Assembly (NCBI GenBank): GCA_015179125.1
Contig: WHVA01000521.1
Coordinates: 1 to 64,000 of the forward strand
Source: Gautieria morchelliformis
Taxonomy: Eukaryota; Basidiomycota; Agaricomycetes; Gomphales; Gomphaceae
DNA: 64,000 bases
Reading direction: 5' to 3'
The notes below the pieces were generated by a model. It searched no databases. It was given only the letters and a program-made list of their open reading frames with translations, and was not told the origin of the DNA. A program made the position numbers and the translations under genes. Of the stretch, positions 1-14,500 are shown one piece after another. Within the stretch, counting starts at the first letter, position 1, and each line of letters begins with the position of its first letter.

Positions 1-1245
<1,245 letters not shown>

Positions 1246-1532
1246 TTTTATGTGAGACTTGTTGTTGAGCGTGAAGAGTTTTTCTTGACGGCGACGGCGA
1301 CAGGAAAGTTGTCGGCAGTGAGCGTGACCGTGGATTATATACGAACGCGCTGGCCCGTGCGAGTGGAAACAGAATAAGGTTTCACCGCGCAGTTCACGTC
1401 ACGTGACCCGCAAACATCAATAAACATGTAGATTATAAGACTCCCTCGTGTGTCACCAGCCACACGCTGCCACTTTTCTGAAACACCACCGTCTCTCTAC
1501 GTCCGTTGTCTTCGTACTCGTATCAACATCCA
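1246..1532. promoter_or_regulatory. bidirectional H2A-H2B promoter
   Basis: This is the shared 287-bp space between the H2A and H2B start codons. It contains AGAATAAGGTTT at 1371-1382, followed by TCACGTGAC at 1399-1407. The same two elements, in the same order and also close together, occur upstream of both histone H3 genes in this window (37430-37459 and 32660-32689). CACGTG is an E-box-type core bound by bHLH factors in fungi. A role in coordinated histone expression is inferred from the sharing. Confidence 0.6.
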
Positions 1533-2121
1533 ATGGCTCCCAAACCCGCCTCCACCGCCGGCAAAGCGCCAGCCTCCTCGACCGCCACGAAGCAACCCTC
1601 TGCCTCCAAGGCTCCCTCTGCGGCCAAAAAGACGTCGAAGAAGACTGCGCCTGCTGCTGACGGGGAGAAGAAGAAGCGCAAGAAGACCCGCAAGGAGACT
1701 TACTCCTCTTACATCTACAAAGGTGAGTTTCGTCTTCTGATCTTTGGATATCGGTCTGATCCCGCCGCAGTCCTCAAGCAGGTGCACCCAGACACGGGTA
1801 TCTCGAACAAGGCCATGGCTATTCTGAACTCGTTTGTGAATGATATCTTTGAGCGTATTGCCGGCGAGGCTTCCAGTATGTCTATTCCTTTCGGTCACTT
1901 TTCGTGCGCTGATCTATTCGTGTAGAACTCGCGTCGTACTCCAAGAAGTCGACGATCTCGTCACGCGAAATCCAAACGAGCGTGCGACTCATTCTTCCTG
2001 GCGAGCTTTCCAAGCACGCGATCTCGGAGGGCACCAAGTCGGTGACCAAAGTGCGTTCTGCCTTGTTGTTTGTGACCTTCGCTCATGCCCACATCAGTTC
2101 TCCTCGAGCTCGACAAAATAG
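1533..2121 (+). CDS. histone H2B
   Basis: Core histone H2B. Exons 1533-1722, 1771-1875, 1926-2050 and 2098-2121 join in phase to 147 residues. The lysine/alanine/proline-rich tail is followed by [74 protein letters not shown] and a terminal KSVTK-type segment whose lysine is the usual ubiquitination site in fungal H2B. Length and motif order are those of the family. The last exon codes for only seven residues and the stop. It is divergent from H2A and shares its promoter. Confidence 0.95.
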
Positions 2122-3427
2122 TTGTGCTTCTGTATCGGCTTGTACTGTATTATTGTACTCTGCTATTACATCTTTTGGATTTGTAAATCGCGCTCGCGTT
2201 TTTGCACGTGACCGTTCTGTGGTGATTTGCGAATTCTCCTTCGTCAGGACTCCAGGTGGTGTGTTGGCTATGGCTCTGGCAGTGGCAGACACCTGAGGTA
2301 CGAACACCCGCACCAGCTCGCTTCATGTCCGTGTGGCACCTCTGCCCCGGCGTCACCTGAATCGGTATGAGCTCATGCAGACCCTGTGCAACAAACTGCC
2401 GTCTTCCACCCTACTTGTTTGAATCAAACAGCATGACCCACATACCGCAGCACCCTCATCAACCTGACCACGGTGTCCAAAGCGTTGCCGGAACGGTGAT
2501 ATAATTCGGCTTTGGCGCCGCACTGGCACCTGATCAAGATTGCATCTCCAATCGGAAAATTGAAATTGCCACTAAGAAGTAACTAGAAGCTGGTCGTGTG
2601 CCATATACAGACATCGTTCACCTTGCTCTGACCACCGTGGCAACGATGTATAAAGTCCTTGACGTAACCATCGGCAAGCGGTAGCAATACTACTCCATGA
2701 TCATCGATGGGCTGGAGCCAACCCGTGCTGTAGATCCATCCGCCAATCCACAAGTACTTCTGATCGTACAGTACGTACAGCTAGTTCTGGTGGTCCCCGT
2801 CGTCCAGGACGATATTTGATCACTTCAGCCTCAGCAGTGGGGCAATTGTACTGTAGCTTGTGATCCCATGTCAAAAGAAGCAGTCGAGCTGAGCTAGCAA
2901 GACGCCCAGGTTTATAACTAGTCGTGACGTCAGAAGTGGAGCGGGGCGTGTTACGTAATCCATAGGACCATCCGTTTCCCGATTTTGGAGCCAGTCTTGG
3001 CCTGCTTGCTTCCCCCTTCCGTCCTGAGCCCACCTGTGCTCAAGTATACCACCAACTAGCCCTCCCGGACAGCTGTATAAGGCTGGGGCGCTATCTAGGA
3101 CTCTTGATTCAGAAGGTTACCTCTGGCAGTCCACTGGCACTTTTCCGCGTTGAGCTTGCCAGCTGGCTGTCCTGGCGATAAGCCACCGAATTCGATTTCC
3201 ACTGGATCTGAGTGTACGAAAGGGTATTTAAATACGTGTCGAGGGACATGTCCGGCCTTCATGCGGTGAGCCGCTTCGTTTGATTTTCTAATCCGTCCCG
3301 CAAGCTTAGTTGTGCCCGTGTCCAGTCATCTCCCCTTGGCCCCAGTGCTCCTTCGCTTCCATGTCCCCCTTCAGACGGCATCCCTCCCGCCCCGCCTTCA
3401 AATTCAGAGATTGAAGCAGTCATACAA
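2122..3427. other. intergenic, no gene recognised
   Basis: This 1.3-kb stretch lies between H2B and the RRM gene. Open frames up to 110 codons exist but none shows a domain, a convincing exon chain or a signal peptide. The right end should hold the promoter and 5' UTR of the RRM gene. Confidence 0.4.
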
Positions 3428-5827
3428 ATGGCCACCTCGTCCGCGGCCTCTGATGGTCGTATTCCCGGACGTGATACACGCACGCAGCTTTTCGTCGGAA
3501 ACGTATGTCCTCTCATATCGATTTTCATTCCAAACGGCCTCCGGCTCATATTGCTGGTGTCTTGCAGTTGCCTTACCGAGTGCGGTGGCAGGACCTCAAG
3601 GATCTATTTCGCAAGGCTGGCACCGTGTTGCGCGCCGACGTATCGTTGGGCCCCGATAACAGAAGCAGAGGCTACGGCACCGTATTACTAGCAACAAGCG
3701 AAGATGCCGCACGTGCAGTGGGTGCGTCTGAACACCGGCGACGACGCTCGCCAGCCACATGCTTAGCTGTCGTATAGATATGTTCAACGGCTACAACTGG
3801 CAAACTCGGACTTTGGAAGTACGGCCAGACCGTCTGCCTCCGGACTTTGATAACCCGGCAGCCATGATGACGATTAACCCAGCAGGTTCATTACCCCCGT
3901 CATCTTCTGGAAATACCTTACCAGTGCAACCTATTCATCCAATTTCAGCTCCCTATGGAAATCATTTAGGAGATGGCACTTCGTCCACGTCGGGTTCTGA
4001 TGATCATCCTGATGTCACAAAGTTGATTGGAGAGCGAGTCAGAGTCTGTAGCGCGGGATCACGAAGTTTATTCGTGGGCAATGTAAACTCTTACTCGCGA
4101 TTGCTAGAGAGTTACTCACGAATGCGTCGCAGCTCCCGTTTCACTGCCAGTGGCAGGACCTTAAAGACTTGTTTCGACAGGCAGGGACAATCGTTCGAGC
4201 AGATGTCGCGTTGGGCCCTGATGGACGCTCTCGAGGCTTCGGGACTGTCTCATTTGCTAACGATTCCGACGCGGAACGAGCTTTGGCTATTTTTAATGGG
4301 TTTGTTGGCAACACCTCTGTGAAATCAATGTCTCTGATTGGTCGCCCTCAAAGATACGAGTACAACGGCCGAACCCTTAAAGTGCACTACGACAAATATT
4401 CCCAGGGTCAGCTGTCCCAGTCGCCCATACCCGCAACGTCTCTTCCAATAATGGCAAGTCCGCCACAAACACATCAGTCGCATCCGAACGCACCATCGCA
4501 TATCTCCCTCCCAACGCCACTCCCGCTGACGGCATTTGAACAATTCGTTTCTGGACACCAGTCGCCTTCTCCCTATGAGCACCCGTTCGGACAGATATCA
4601 CCATACGATATATATCCACCACATATCGCGGCAATTGCAGGAAATGCTGCCGCGCAGGCTTATATGAATAAGCCGCCTCGAAGCCCTCCAGTCACCGTTC
4701 CTGATCCGCCAGCCGCTTCTCAGCCAACATGGACGCCCCTCCTGCCACCTCAAGAACCAGCCCAATCTTCGCTGGATAGGAAATCGACAGCGGAGAAGAC
4801 AGACTCACCGCCGACCACGTTATCTAGATCGCCTTCGTCGGCCCATCCATCCGCTCATCCAGGACCTATCTCACTCCCCTCGCCACCAATACATGCTTTC
4901 CCCCACGTTCCCGGCCCCATTTCCCCCCTGCAGGGCTTGCCACCCATCACACCTTCAATGCCCACTTTCACGTTCGTCCCACAGAACGTTACTCCCCCGT
5001 TGAACGCACACTTCCTCTCTCCTGGGATTGGACTCTCGCAGTTCTCCCCTCCAGGAACCATGTCTCCTGGGTCATTTTACCTCCCTGCGTCGAACCAACG
5101 ACATCCCATGGGTCATGTGTGGAATGTTGCGCCGGGGGCCCCAGTCCAGATGCATTCCCCTCCTGGAAGTCCTGGGTATTATGCCGTGCATCCACATCAA
5201 ACCCCACCAGGTGAGGGACACCGTGGGAGCCCTCACGCCCACGTTGGGTTGGGAATGACTGACTATTTCTCAGTACCCCCCACTGCCCGATTATCCGAAG
5301 GCTACTTCCCTCCTGTTCCTATTTTGCGAAGTTCAGGGTTGTCCAACGAGATCACACAGGATGGGAATGCTCCAGACATGTACGGGGGTGACGCGGTGCG
5401 GAGCAATGACAGTTCGGCCCCGTCGACGGATGTTTTTTCATCGTCCGAGCTTGGCGGACAGGAGAGCGGAAAGGAAGCCGGTTCTGAGACTTCTTGGGAA
5501 GAAAACGAACCAGGGAAAGAGACGATCCAGGGATTTAACGGTCTGTCGTTGTCGCACCCCACGGGAACAGGGCCGGAGGATGTAGGTGTTCATTTGCCTC
5601 AGCGGACACATTCAGACGGCGCCGAGTCTGCCAAACCACCCATGCTTGGGCTTCCCAGCGGCCTCGGGGACATGGGCTGGCACAGTTCAGTCAACGGTCA
5701 AACTCGGGAACGATTTAAGGATGGGGACGCGTCGGGGACGTCGGAGAGGAGAGCAAGTTGGACCCCTGACGCGACGAGGGTGGAATTCAGGCGCGGGCTA
5801 GTAGAGCAACGTGCGGGCGCTTCGTGA
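3428..5827 (+). CDS. RNA-binding protein with two RRM domains
   Basis: Exons 3428-3502, 3568-3721, 3778-4082, 4133-4299 and 4354-5827 join in phase to 724 residues. RRM1 shows RNP2 TQLFVGNLP and RNP1 NRSRGYGTVLL; RRM2 shows SLFVGNLP and SRGFGTVSF. The two RRMs have near-identical helix 1 segments (WQDLKDLFR.AGT), so they arose by internal duplication. The rest, about 480 residues, is rich in proline, serine and histidine and probably disordered. The layout resembles fungal Gbp2/Hrb1- or hnRNP-like proteins that bind mRNA in the nucleus and cytoplasm, but I cannot name an ortholog. The donor of intron 1 and of intron 3 follow the same LFVGN motif in each RRM, so the duplication preserved intron position. 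Intron 4 (4300-4353) is 54 nt with no in-frame stop, so its retention would insert 18 residues into RRM2. Confidence 0.85.
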
Positions 5828-8531
5828 TCGTTTTCGGCTTTTCGGTGGGTACTTCTCATCTCTAGGGAACCTGTTTCGTTATTCTTGACCGCATTGTTTC
5901 CGTGTTGCATTCTGTTTGGAGTTTGGAATAAGTCGTGCATAATATCCTGTACAGAATGTAGACATCTGGCCGATACAAAATCAAGTATTGCAGTTTGCAT
6001 GATGTATGCATGGATGAAGCCGACGACTCACAGAAGTCTATAGGTACGTACAGGTAAGGGTTAGCTAACGAATCCGTCAACTGTTTCGATGGTCCGCCGT
6101 GCCCCGAGTCGCCACCATTAGTTGATGGAAACGTGGAATTCCATCTGCACCGTGACTGTCACCCGTATCCAAGGTGCTGGCAATCTCATTTGGACTAGGG
6201 TTGCGCATGGAGAATCTCAGGGTAGTGGCGGCTTTCACATATAATATAATGCGGCCTATAGCTTGATGTTTGATGCACCGCCAGCGAGCTACCATAACCA
6301 CGGTCTACGTCGAGTTATTCCAGTGTCTCAAAGCCATATTTCCGCAAGGAAAGCGTCGATACTGGGTACTTCGAGTGAGATGAGTGAGGCTGCCCGCGCG
6401 CAACACTTATAGATCCCATGCCTGTCGACAAAGACTGTGTTTAGCTGTGGCCGCTTCTCAGCCACTCATCCTTCTCGGAAACCATCTACTGAGACTCCAG
6501 TTATTATCCCCCCACAAGTCGTTCGTCTCTATGATCTCAAATTCTCAGCCCCAAAATATCTACCTCGCGCTACTAGTATGGACACGAGTCCGCAGAATTA
6601 CCCCAGGACGTACATACTAGGTATGTGCTGATACCACTGTTATTCAGAATATCTGATTGGACAAGACATTAGATTATCTTCAATGATGCAATTCCATGTA
6701 GTAAATTCGAAGGAGCCACCCAACGTCTGAAGTGATGATCGCGTGACGAAGGACCCTGACTAGTTTACGTCAAGGTAATCCCACTTCATGTATAATATTA
6801 GCGTGCTCCAACCCGAGGTTGATTCAAAAGGCAAACCTGCGAACACTACTTGTTTTCACATTTTGTGCAGATTGATACATGACAGGCTGTCGGTTCAACA
6901 TCTGAGGCAGTCGTGGAACTTCCGTCGGGTAGATTTCCTTGCCAGTTATACAGGAAACAGGCATGCGGCAATGTCATCCAAATGACAAACAGGTAAATTC
7001 ATCGTCCGTGACAGTACACGGTACGACTACCAAAGTTAGTTACAATTAGATTTCCAACAAGGAGATACTGTCAGCTTGTCATGCTTCAATCAGAATACTG
7101 TTATAATCTCACCATCACCGTCCACATCGTCTCTGCGTCAGCCCGCCACCTGGGTAGTCCCTCCCTCATCAGCTGGATTGCGAACAGTATGAAAAGGCTG
7201 GTTCCTCGTGTCAAGGAGAGACACAGAATCGCCAGGTTAAGGTATGCATCACGGCGATAACAGTTCGTTCGAGTCAGGAAAGCTGTCCATATTGGCCCAG
7301 TGCTCACATCAAGAATCATCGATAGTATGCATGCGCACTTGTATATTCTGTTGTACACTGTCATGGACTTCAGCGTCACAATATTAGTTGTAACCTTGTC
7401 ACTAAAGTGATTATGAGCCCAATATGGATCACAACGCGGATCACCACTCACAACATGCAAATAAGGCCGGGGCGGATGAGATGTACGTGCTCCAATCGAA
7501 CGATGGGACAACTAGGGCGTATTTAGAGGAACGTTACGAAGAATTGTTGTTTTTGAAGGAGACCTGCAACTCTGAGACGATCATTCCAGCAAGATGCATC
7601 AACAGATGGCCAAGCCAGTACACTGTCCTCGGAAGAAGGAAGCGTAGATAATATGGGACGGAAACGAGGTGTCGCCATTGCAACTCTTTCCTTTTCCACT
7701 CGTAGATGGACGAGGAATAGGCGAGGGGGCGAGGGGTTTCGGTCCCTGCCAAGGGCCGCACTTACCAACCAAATCCGTCGAAACTCCCTTCTGCATGCAC
7801 AGACAAGTGCTCGTGCTACATTTTTTGGTCGACTACGACGAAGAGACGAACCGACGCAAGAAGTTGTCTAAAAGGGATAAAGGTGCTTGAATACGGTGGG
7901 CTGTGATGACGCGTCCCCGTCAGACGCATCAGACTGAGCACGCGCATTGGTCAACTTCATCAACCAAGACGAAGGATAAAATGGATATGATGATGAGGTG
8001 TGAATGGCAGATATCACGGTAGACGAACGAATCTATAACAGAGCACGTCACGAAGGAGGGTGATACTGAGCAGAAGGCACAACGGCAACTCTGCGAGGAG
8101 GGCGGAAGCTGACACGACTGCTGAGGTGAAATTTATGCATTGGCGGTGTATGGCGTGAGACGGATAAGAAAGAGGTAAGGAGTGGGTGCTCCAAGAAATG
8201 GAGAATGAACTGGGGACCGAGGCACCTCCACATGTAAGTGGGAACGCGAACGGAAAAGGCACAACAGGCATTGCACGTAGAAATGGGAACACAAGCAAGC
8301 AAGCCACAACAGGCATAAAGAGCAAGTCACGACAGGCATTACTCCTCCACGTACAAGTGGGAACAGGTCCACAGCGGAAATATTGACCAGGAGTAGGCCG
8401 CGGAAGGCAAGGGGACAAGTGAGCACGGAGTGACGTACTACAAGTTTACAATGACTAATCGATCTGATCATGTGATCGTGGTGTCACGCGTCTGGTCTTG
8501 TTTTGCAAGTTTACGCGTTCAGAAGCCATCG
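5828..8531. other. 2.7-kb intergenic region, no gene recognised
   Basis: I found no supported gene on either strand. Short open frames around 7100-7900 and 8014-8471 lack domains and do not chain into a plausible spliced gene. The first part should contain the 3' UTR of the RRM gene and the end the promoter of separase. An in-frame extension of separase exon 1 upstream to ATGs at 8451 or 8430 is open but looks less protein-like than what follows 8532. Confidence 0.4.
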
Positions 8532-11500
8532 ATGCCAGAAAGTATTGCGACAAGGACAGACTCATACGCCTCTATTCTCGTCTTACTTGGGGATCCATTG
8601 GAATATGACGACAAACTCGTTCGTCGACTTACGAGGATGCTCAAGAATGACACGGTGGTCGCAACGAAACCATCAGTCAGCAGCAAACGAGTCCCACCGA
8701 GAACTGTAGAAACCTCAGACGACAGGCGTAGGTTCGCCATGAGTGCAGCCAATGCTGCTTCTCAGTGTCTTGGGACGATTATTCAGTCAGGATGGAATGC
8801 CTCTAGCCTGACCATGGCGGACTCCTGGACAGATAAACCTCGACCCATAGTTGCTTGCTTTCAGCTGGCCATATCCACACTCAGAGAACTGATGCCACGT
8901 GTTATTGACATAGAAAGAGTTGTCTCGAGTTTTATTGCCAAGCTTATCACGATCCAATTGGTGAGCGCCAATCCACACTCTGAGGGTGCTCTGACACGAT
9001 ATACTGCTAGTATGAGGTCTCACTTGAACTTCTGGCTGGAATTCGGATGCATGTCATTCAGCTCTATCGGGAACAACCAGTTGAACCTCCCGTCAGAAAC
9101 CTGCCTCGGACCATAGCCAAGCCATCCCCCCTTGTACGCTACTTGCACTTGATCCGATATCCCCTCCCGCCTCCCAAAGATGCAGCTCTCGTTGGTGTAA
9201 TAGGAACGTCTGTTTCTCAAGCGTTGACAGCGTTAGCGACCCTGCTTTGCCACTCTCCTGGGAACGGTGCCCTCCTCGAGGCATTTGCGTCAACTATCGA
9301 GGAAGATGATGGTTTGCTTATGTGGCACACATTTCTTACTCGGGAGCATGCTGACACCGTGTTGACTCGTGCCCACCGCGCACTGGCTGTGGCGTTCACG
9401 TCCTCGAATGCTCTGCCAGCTGTACTTTTCCGACTTCGTACATGGGCACTTCGATGCCTTCTTTGCAAGACTACCTTGGATTCTGACATGTTTTGGACAC
9501 ACGCCACTAATTATCTCGCATTATATAGCAAAAGTGCCATCAAGGATGGTAAGTAAACACTATTTTAAGCAATAATGATATTAACCTTCGTTGCAGACGA
9601 TGGTGTTAGAGTCGTAACAGATGTAGTGCGCTTCTTTAACGCCCTCGTAATCATGGCGCAAGGACGCAAGGACGCCAGAACATTTATGGCTGGACCGTCG
9701 TTTATCAAATTTTGTGGGATTGCACTCATATTTGCCCAGCGTGTGAGTTATCCATTTAACTCTGCTATTGTCTGAAGTTTAGACTGTATCAAAGGGCGAC
9801 GACGTGTCGAACGTAAAGTGCATCGTTCAATTTATAAAGGGTGACAAGGAAGCAGCTCAACAATCCTCTGTGGATGGTACATTACAATCCGTAAAACTAT
9901 ATGCTACATTCAGTCAAGGTTCTACTATGTTGGAAAAATCTCTCCCCTCAGATTCTGGTGAGTCCCACAATGGCGATACTTCTGATGTTTAAGTATGATT
10001 CGGATAGATGCCGACGTGGTGGCCGTTCTCACTCAGTGTCTGAATGCTTTCCCTCTTCCAGTCTCCATCTTCTCCGGTTTACAGTCATCTGCCAACACAC
10101 TGCGCTCCTTGGAGAAATTGAGAAGATTATGCGGTGGGGTCCTGGAAGAGAGGAAACGTGGGGATAGGTTGAGGAACGTCGCGGAACTCATACTTGAAAG
10201 GATAGTTGAGAGCATAGAGATTGCGATGAAACAGGTAATATGATACATCTCTGAGTAGTCTATGGTACAATGACCCACTAACCCAGCTTACCAAACCAGT
10301 TCACACCGAAGATGGACCTGGTAGCACGCGCCATCGATTCCATTTGCATTCTTGCCAGATATAAACACTCACGTTCCAAGCTGGACACCCACACCACTGC
10401 TTATGACTACCTTCAACGGGGGGATATCATTATTAATGCTCACGAGTCGTCATTGTTAAATAATCGGGTCGATCCTGATACTTCTGACGCCTTTGCCAGA
10501 GTACTGCGTTGCCTCTCTGGTGCCTTCTGGAACCATGCGATTACACTCTACCAAGATGATAACTATGCTGCTGCCGTCCGCTTCTTAGTCCATGCCTGCG
10601 GGTTGGGAACGAGAGCTTGCAATGTGGCCAATGAACTGGGTGTAAGTGATAGCAAGGCCGGAACTGGCCCTACCGGAGATTCATGGGGCACCTTCAAGAC
10701 ATCCCTGCCAAAGAGATGGGAACTTCTGGGAGACTGCTATTTAAAAATCGGAGATCGACAGGCGAGTTCCACACACATGTCCTGTCCTCTTTTGCTCTCT
10801 GACAACCGTATGAAAGCGTAGCTTGCTTATGGAGCTTTGATCGAATCCATCAAAGCATACTCCTTTGATCAACTCTGCCCATTGACTGCTTCTCTGTCCC
10901 CTACTCAGATTTCTTCAGATGCGACATACGGCCGTCTTTTCAGCCTTGTCCAGCGCACCACTCACATCGCCGTCTCCGATCTGTGTATGACTGATAAGGT
11001 TTCTTTATGGCACCTGTTGCGCACTTTGAATGTGGCCCCTGGGGTTGTTGGTCTCCTTGTTGAGTGGCAGGCCACAGGGCTTGAAGAGAACTGGTGGAAT
11101 TCTGAAAGGCGGCCTGTCGTGAACTTTCTTCTTCGGGATGCATTGCATGTGTATGATATTCAATATCCTATACGACGTGCCCGGTATGTTTACCCACACC
11201 CATTTATATCCCTATCATGACAGTATTTGCAGAGTACTCCTCCGACAGCTAGAGTTCGCATACCGCACGGGTGATCTGTCGTTCCCTACTGCCGACATCG
11301 CAGCAGAAATACACAAATTGCTGTCAAGGCAGAACGACACTGGGGAAGACGACGCACTTTCTAAATTTGTCCCTCAATATCAGGCGACAACTCATATGTG
11401 GATGGCGTTTCATGCTCATCAGCATTCCCATCCTCTTGGCAACACTTCAATAAACGTGCTTCAACAATCAACGTTGGCAATCAAGATATTGCGCAAAACC

Positions 11501-14500
11501 ATCCCTAGTATTCCACATTCTCCACCATATAGGTCACCTAACTGCTCCCCGAAACCGAGGGTCACACAGCCCTCTAGAGTTGCCACCAGGACCTCGCCCA
11601 GGAAAAAAACCAGTACTGCAAAGGCCAACCCATGTACCCCTAAGCCACGAAAAAGTAAGTTCGCCATTTTTAAGCGAATGGAAGTGTTGACGTCGGATTC
11701 TAGAACTCATGCAAACACCACCGAGAGTAATAAAACTTGATATATCGCCGAAGTTGACCTCGACAAGACAAAGTAATGCGTGCACAGTCGACTCTCATCT
11801 TGCAAACACAATCGGTTTGTCGATCGCGATTGTGACATCCACATAGCATTTAAATAATGTTTAAGAGATGCTCGCCCAACTGCTCGGCTTGCTGGGCCAC
11901 GTTCCCCTAAAAATCCAATTTCTCAACATACTTCAAAGAATCGCCGAGCAATCTCCGGAACCTGCAGCAGATGGTGTGTATAGGCTCCCGATCCTGATAC
12001 TGCTGCCCTTTCTAAACCGCGTAGGATTTATACGAGCATCAGTCGATGCAGCCGCGCAGTATCTGACCTTAGGAAAAACACGACGAGCACTTGCTATCTA
12101 TGCCCACGCACATACCGCTGTCAACGACACAGCAGCCGGGATGATCTCTGACGACGTACGCATCCGGCTGTTACTGCATTACGCCGAAGCTCTTGCCCGT
12201 TGTGGTGATGATAAGAAAAGGTACGAGTAACTGACTAACCCCTTCCTTGTTCAAGTGTTAGAAATTCTATAGTTTGCAGCTGTACGAAGAAGCCCGGAGT
12301 ATTGCAGAAGACATTGAAGCTCCCCAGCTCAGATCGACGGCGGGTCGAATCCGCTCTAGGGTGCAGACCTTACAACGTTCAGCCCTCGCGTCCAAAGTAT
12401 TCTCCTTGATCCAAGCCGCCAAGGTATGTAATTCTCTTTTCATTCGATGATTTCTATATGAAAGAACCCACGTAGGATGATCCTCACGCCGCATTGTCGT
12501 CTCTGAGGCAATCTCTTCGACTATGGAACAGAGCATTTGACTCTCTTGCACGTCTCTCACCGACTCCGGACCGTAATGAAACCAACCCTTTCGATATGTC
12601 ATCATTAGCGGCAGCATTGCCCGACCCTGAAGTAGGTCAACGGCAGAAAGAACCTTCTCTGCACCAGAAGACATACCGTGGCAGCATAGCTGCGGATGGC
12701 TTACAGTGGCGAATAACAGAGGTGATTTTATACACAGGAATGAAATGTCTTGACTCATCATGATTCACAGGGACTGCTGGGTACACTCTTTGATTTGGCT
12801 CAGGCGTATTGCCAGCAGGGTTTCGTACGAGGCTCGGAGTACTTTGTCGAGCAAGCTCGGAATCTGGCAGGCTCATTAAATAGTCCTGCCCTGGTCAGTC
12901 GTGCCATTGCCAGGAAATGCGAGATTCAGTTATACCAAGGTAACGTACAAGACGCTGCTACTAGCCTAATGGAAGCTGCGGAGCTTTTGCAAGATGTGTG
13001 TCAAATCGACGTATATTGACAACTCGCTGATTCTTCCTTAGCTCCCCGGCGTCGATGCTGCAGACGTCACCCGGCTTCGCGCTCGTCATAGCCAATTGCT
13101 TGACCAAAATAGCGAAGCTCAGACCCTGTATTTGGAGGCACTATCAATGGTGTCTGATTTGGACAAAATCTTGTCAACTATTGACAATGCCTTTCCCGGG
13201 TTTGAGATCTCTTTAATATAATGCTTTTGAATTAACAATACCGTTTAGACCGAGAACGTCTTTCACACGTTCCCCTGGTAGATCCAGCGATTCTGACGTC
13301 CTTGCACCCGACTTTCTGGCCTCTGTCCTGAAACAGCAGAGTATGTGTAATGCTGATTTCGATAATGTCTGCTGACTCGTCCTCTGCAGTTTGGCTACAA
13401 CGTGATGAGCCACGTAGTATAACGGGGGCATTGTTGGAAAGATATTCGGCCTTGCCACGTTCCAGGCATACTAAAGCGGACAAGCTTGCTATTGTAGCGA
13501 AACTTGCTCTGCATGATGCGCACATTCAGTTTCGCTCTGACATATTCCTCAGTTCTCTTACTGAGTCCAGTATGTGCGCTATTAACCTGATTTGTACATT
13601 GATTAATGACCTGTTTCAGCCATTGCAATTCCAATGGGTCTCTCGAGCGACGATGCCAGACCCTTGTCGGTGGGAGTTAAACAAATGCTAGAGACCCTTT
13701 CCACTGCGGAAACAATGTTCTGGAAGAATTTAGAATGCGTTTCAAATTGTGGACATGTACCAGATGCGCGAGAGGCAGCAATATCGCTCGCATTGATACA
13801 ATCGTTTCAAACCTCGCTAGACAAAGATTCCAATAACGATGCACGTGTTGCCGTTGGATTGCTGGGTATGGACCGAGCGCACTTATCCTAATCTTCCGGC
13901 TCATCATCTCCTTTAGACGCATCTGCCGCAATTACGCTACGTCGTGAGCTCATCGATGTCATTGACCAGAAATTCCCAGAGCTAGCAGCAGATGACTTGA
14001 TTTGGCCCAGCCCATCGGGATATGGTCGTTTGGCCTCGAGCAACACAGATGACGACTACGATACAAACATAAATCTCAAGGTGTATTGGAAAGCGGTGCG
14101 AGATCGATATCACTCAAATCAGGGCCTGGATACGTTTGTTTCCGCGTCACAGATCGATAAACTTCCCGCCAATTGGACCGTCGTTAATATCAGTATCACA
14201 GAAGACAAGAGCACTATGTTCTTTTCACGGCAGCGTCCTGACAGGGAGCCGCTCCTTTTCTGCGTCCCGCTGGAACGGCACGGTCGGAAAGACGAGAATG
14301 CCGAAGAACAATTCCTGTTTGAAGATGCTATGCGTCAACTAGAGGATATTCTGCAAGAAAGCGACCAAAGTGCGAAAGATGCCAAGGAGGTTCCTTCAGA
14401 TAATCGGGATGCCAAAGCGGCCTGGTGGGCAAAACGAGTTGCGCTTGACAAACGGATGAGGGATTTACTCGACAACATAGAATTCTGTTGGCTAGGGGCA

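Noticed and set aside
2701..3033. Minus-strand open frame of 110 codons
   Set aside because: No domain, no neighbouring exon and no sign of protein-like composition.
7424..7890. Overlapping plus-strand frames of about 75 codons
   Set aside because: They cannot be joined into a convincing spliced gene and show no family signature.
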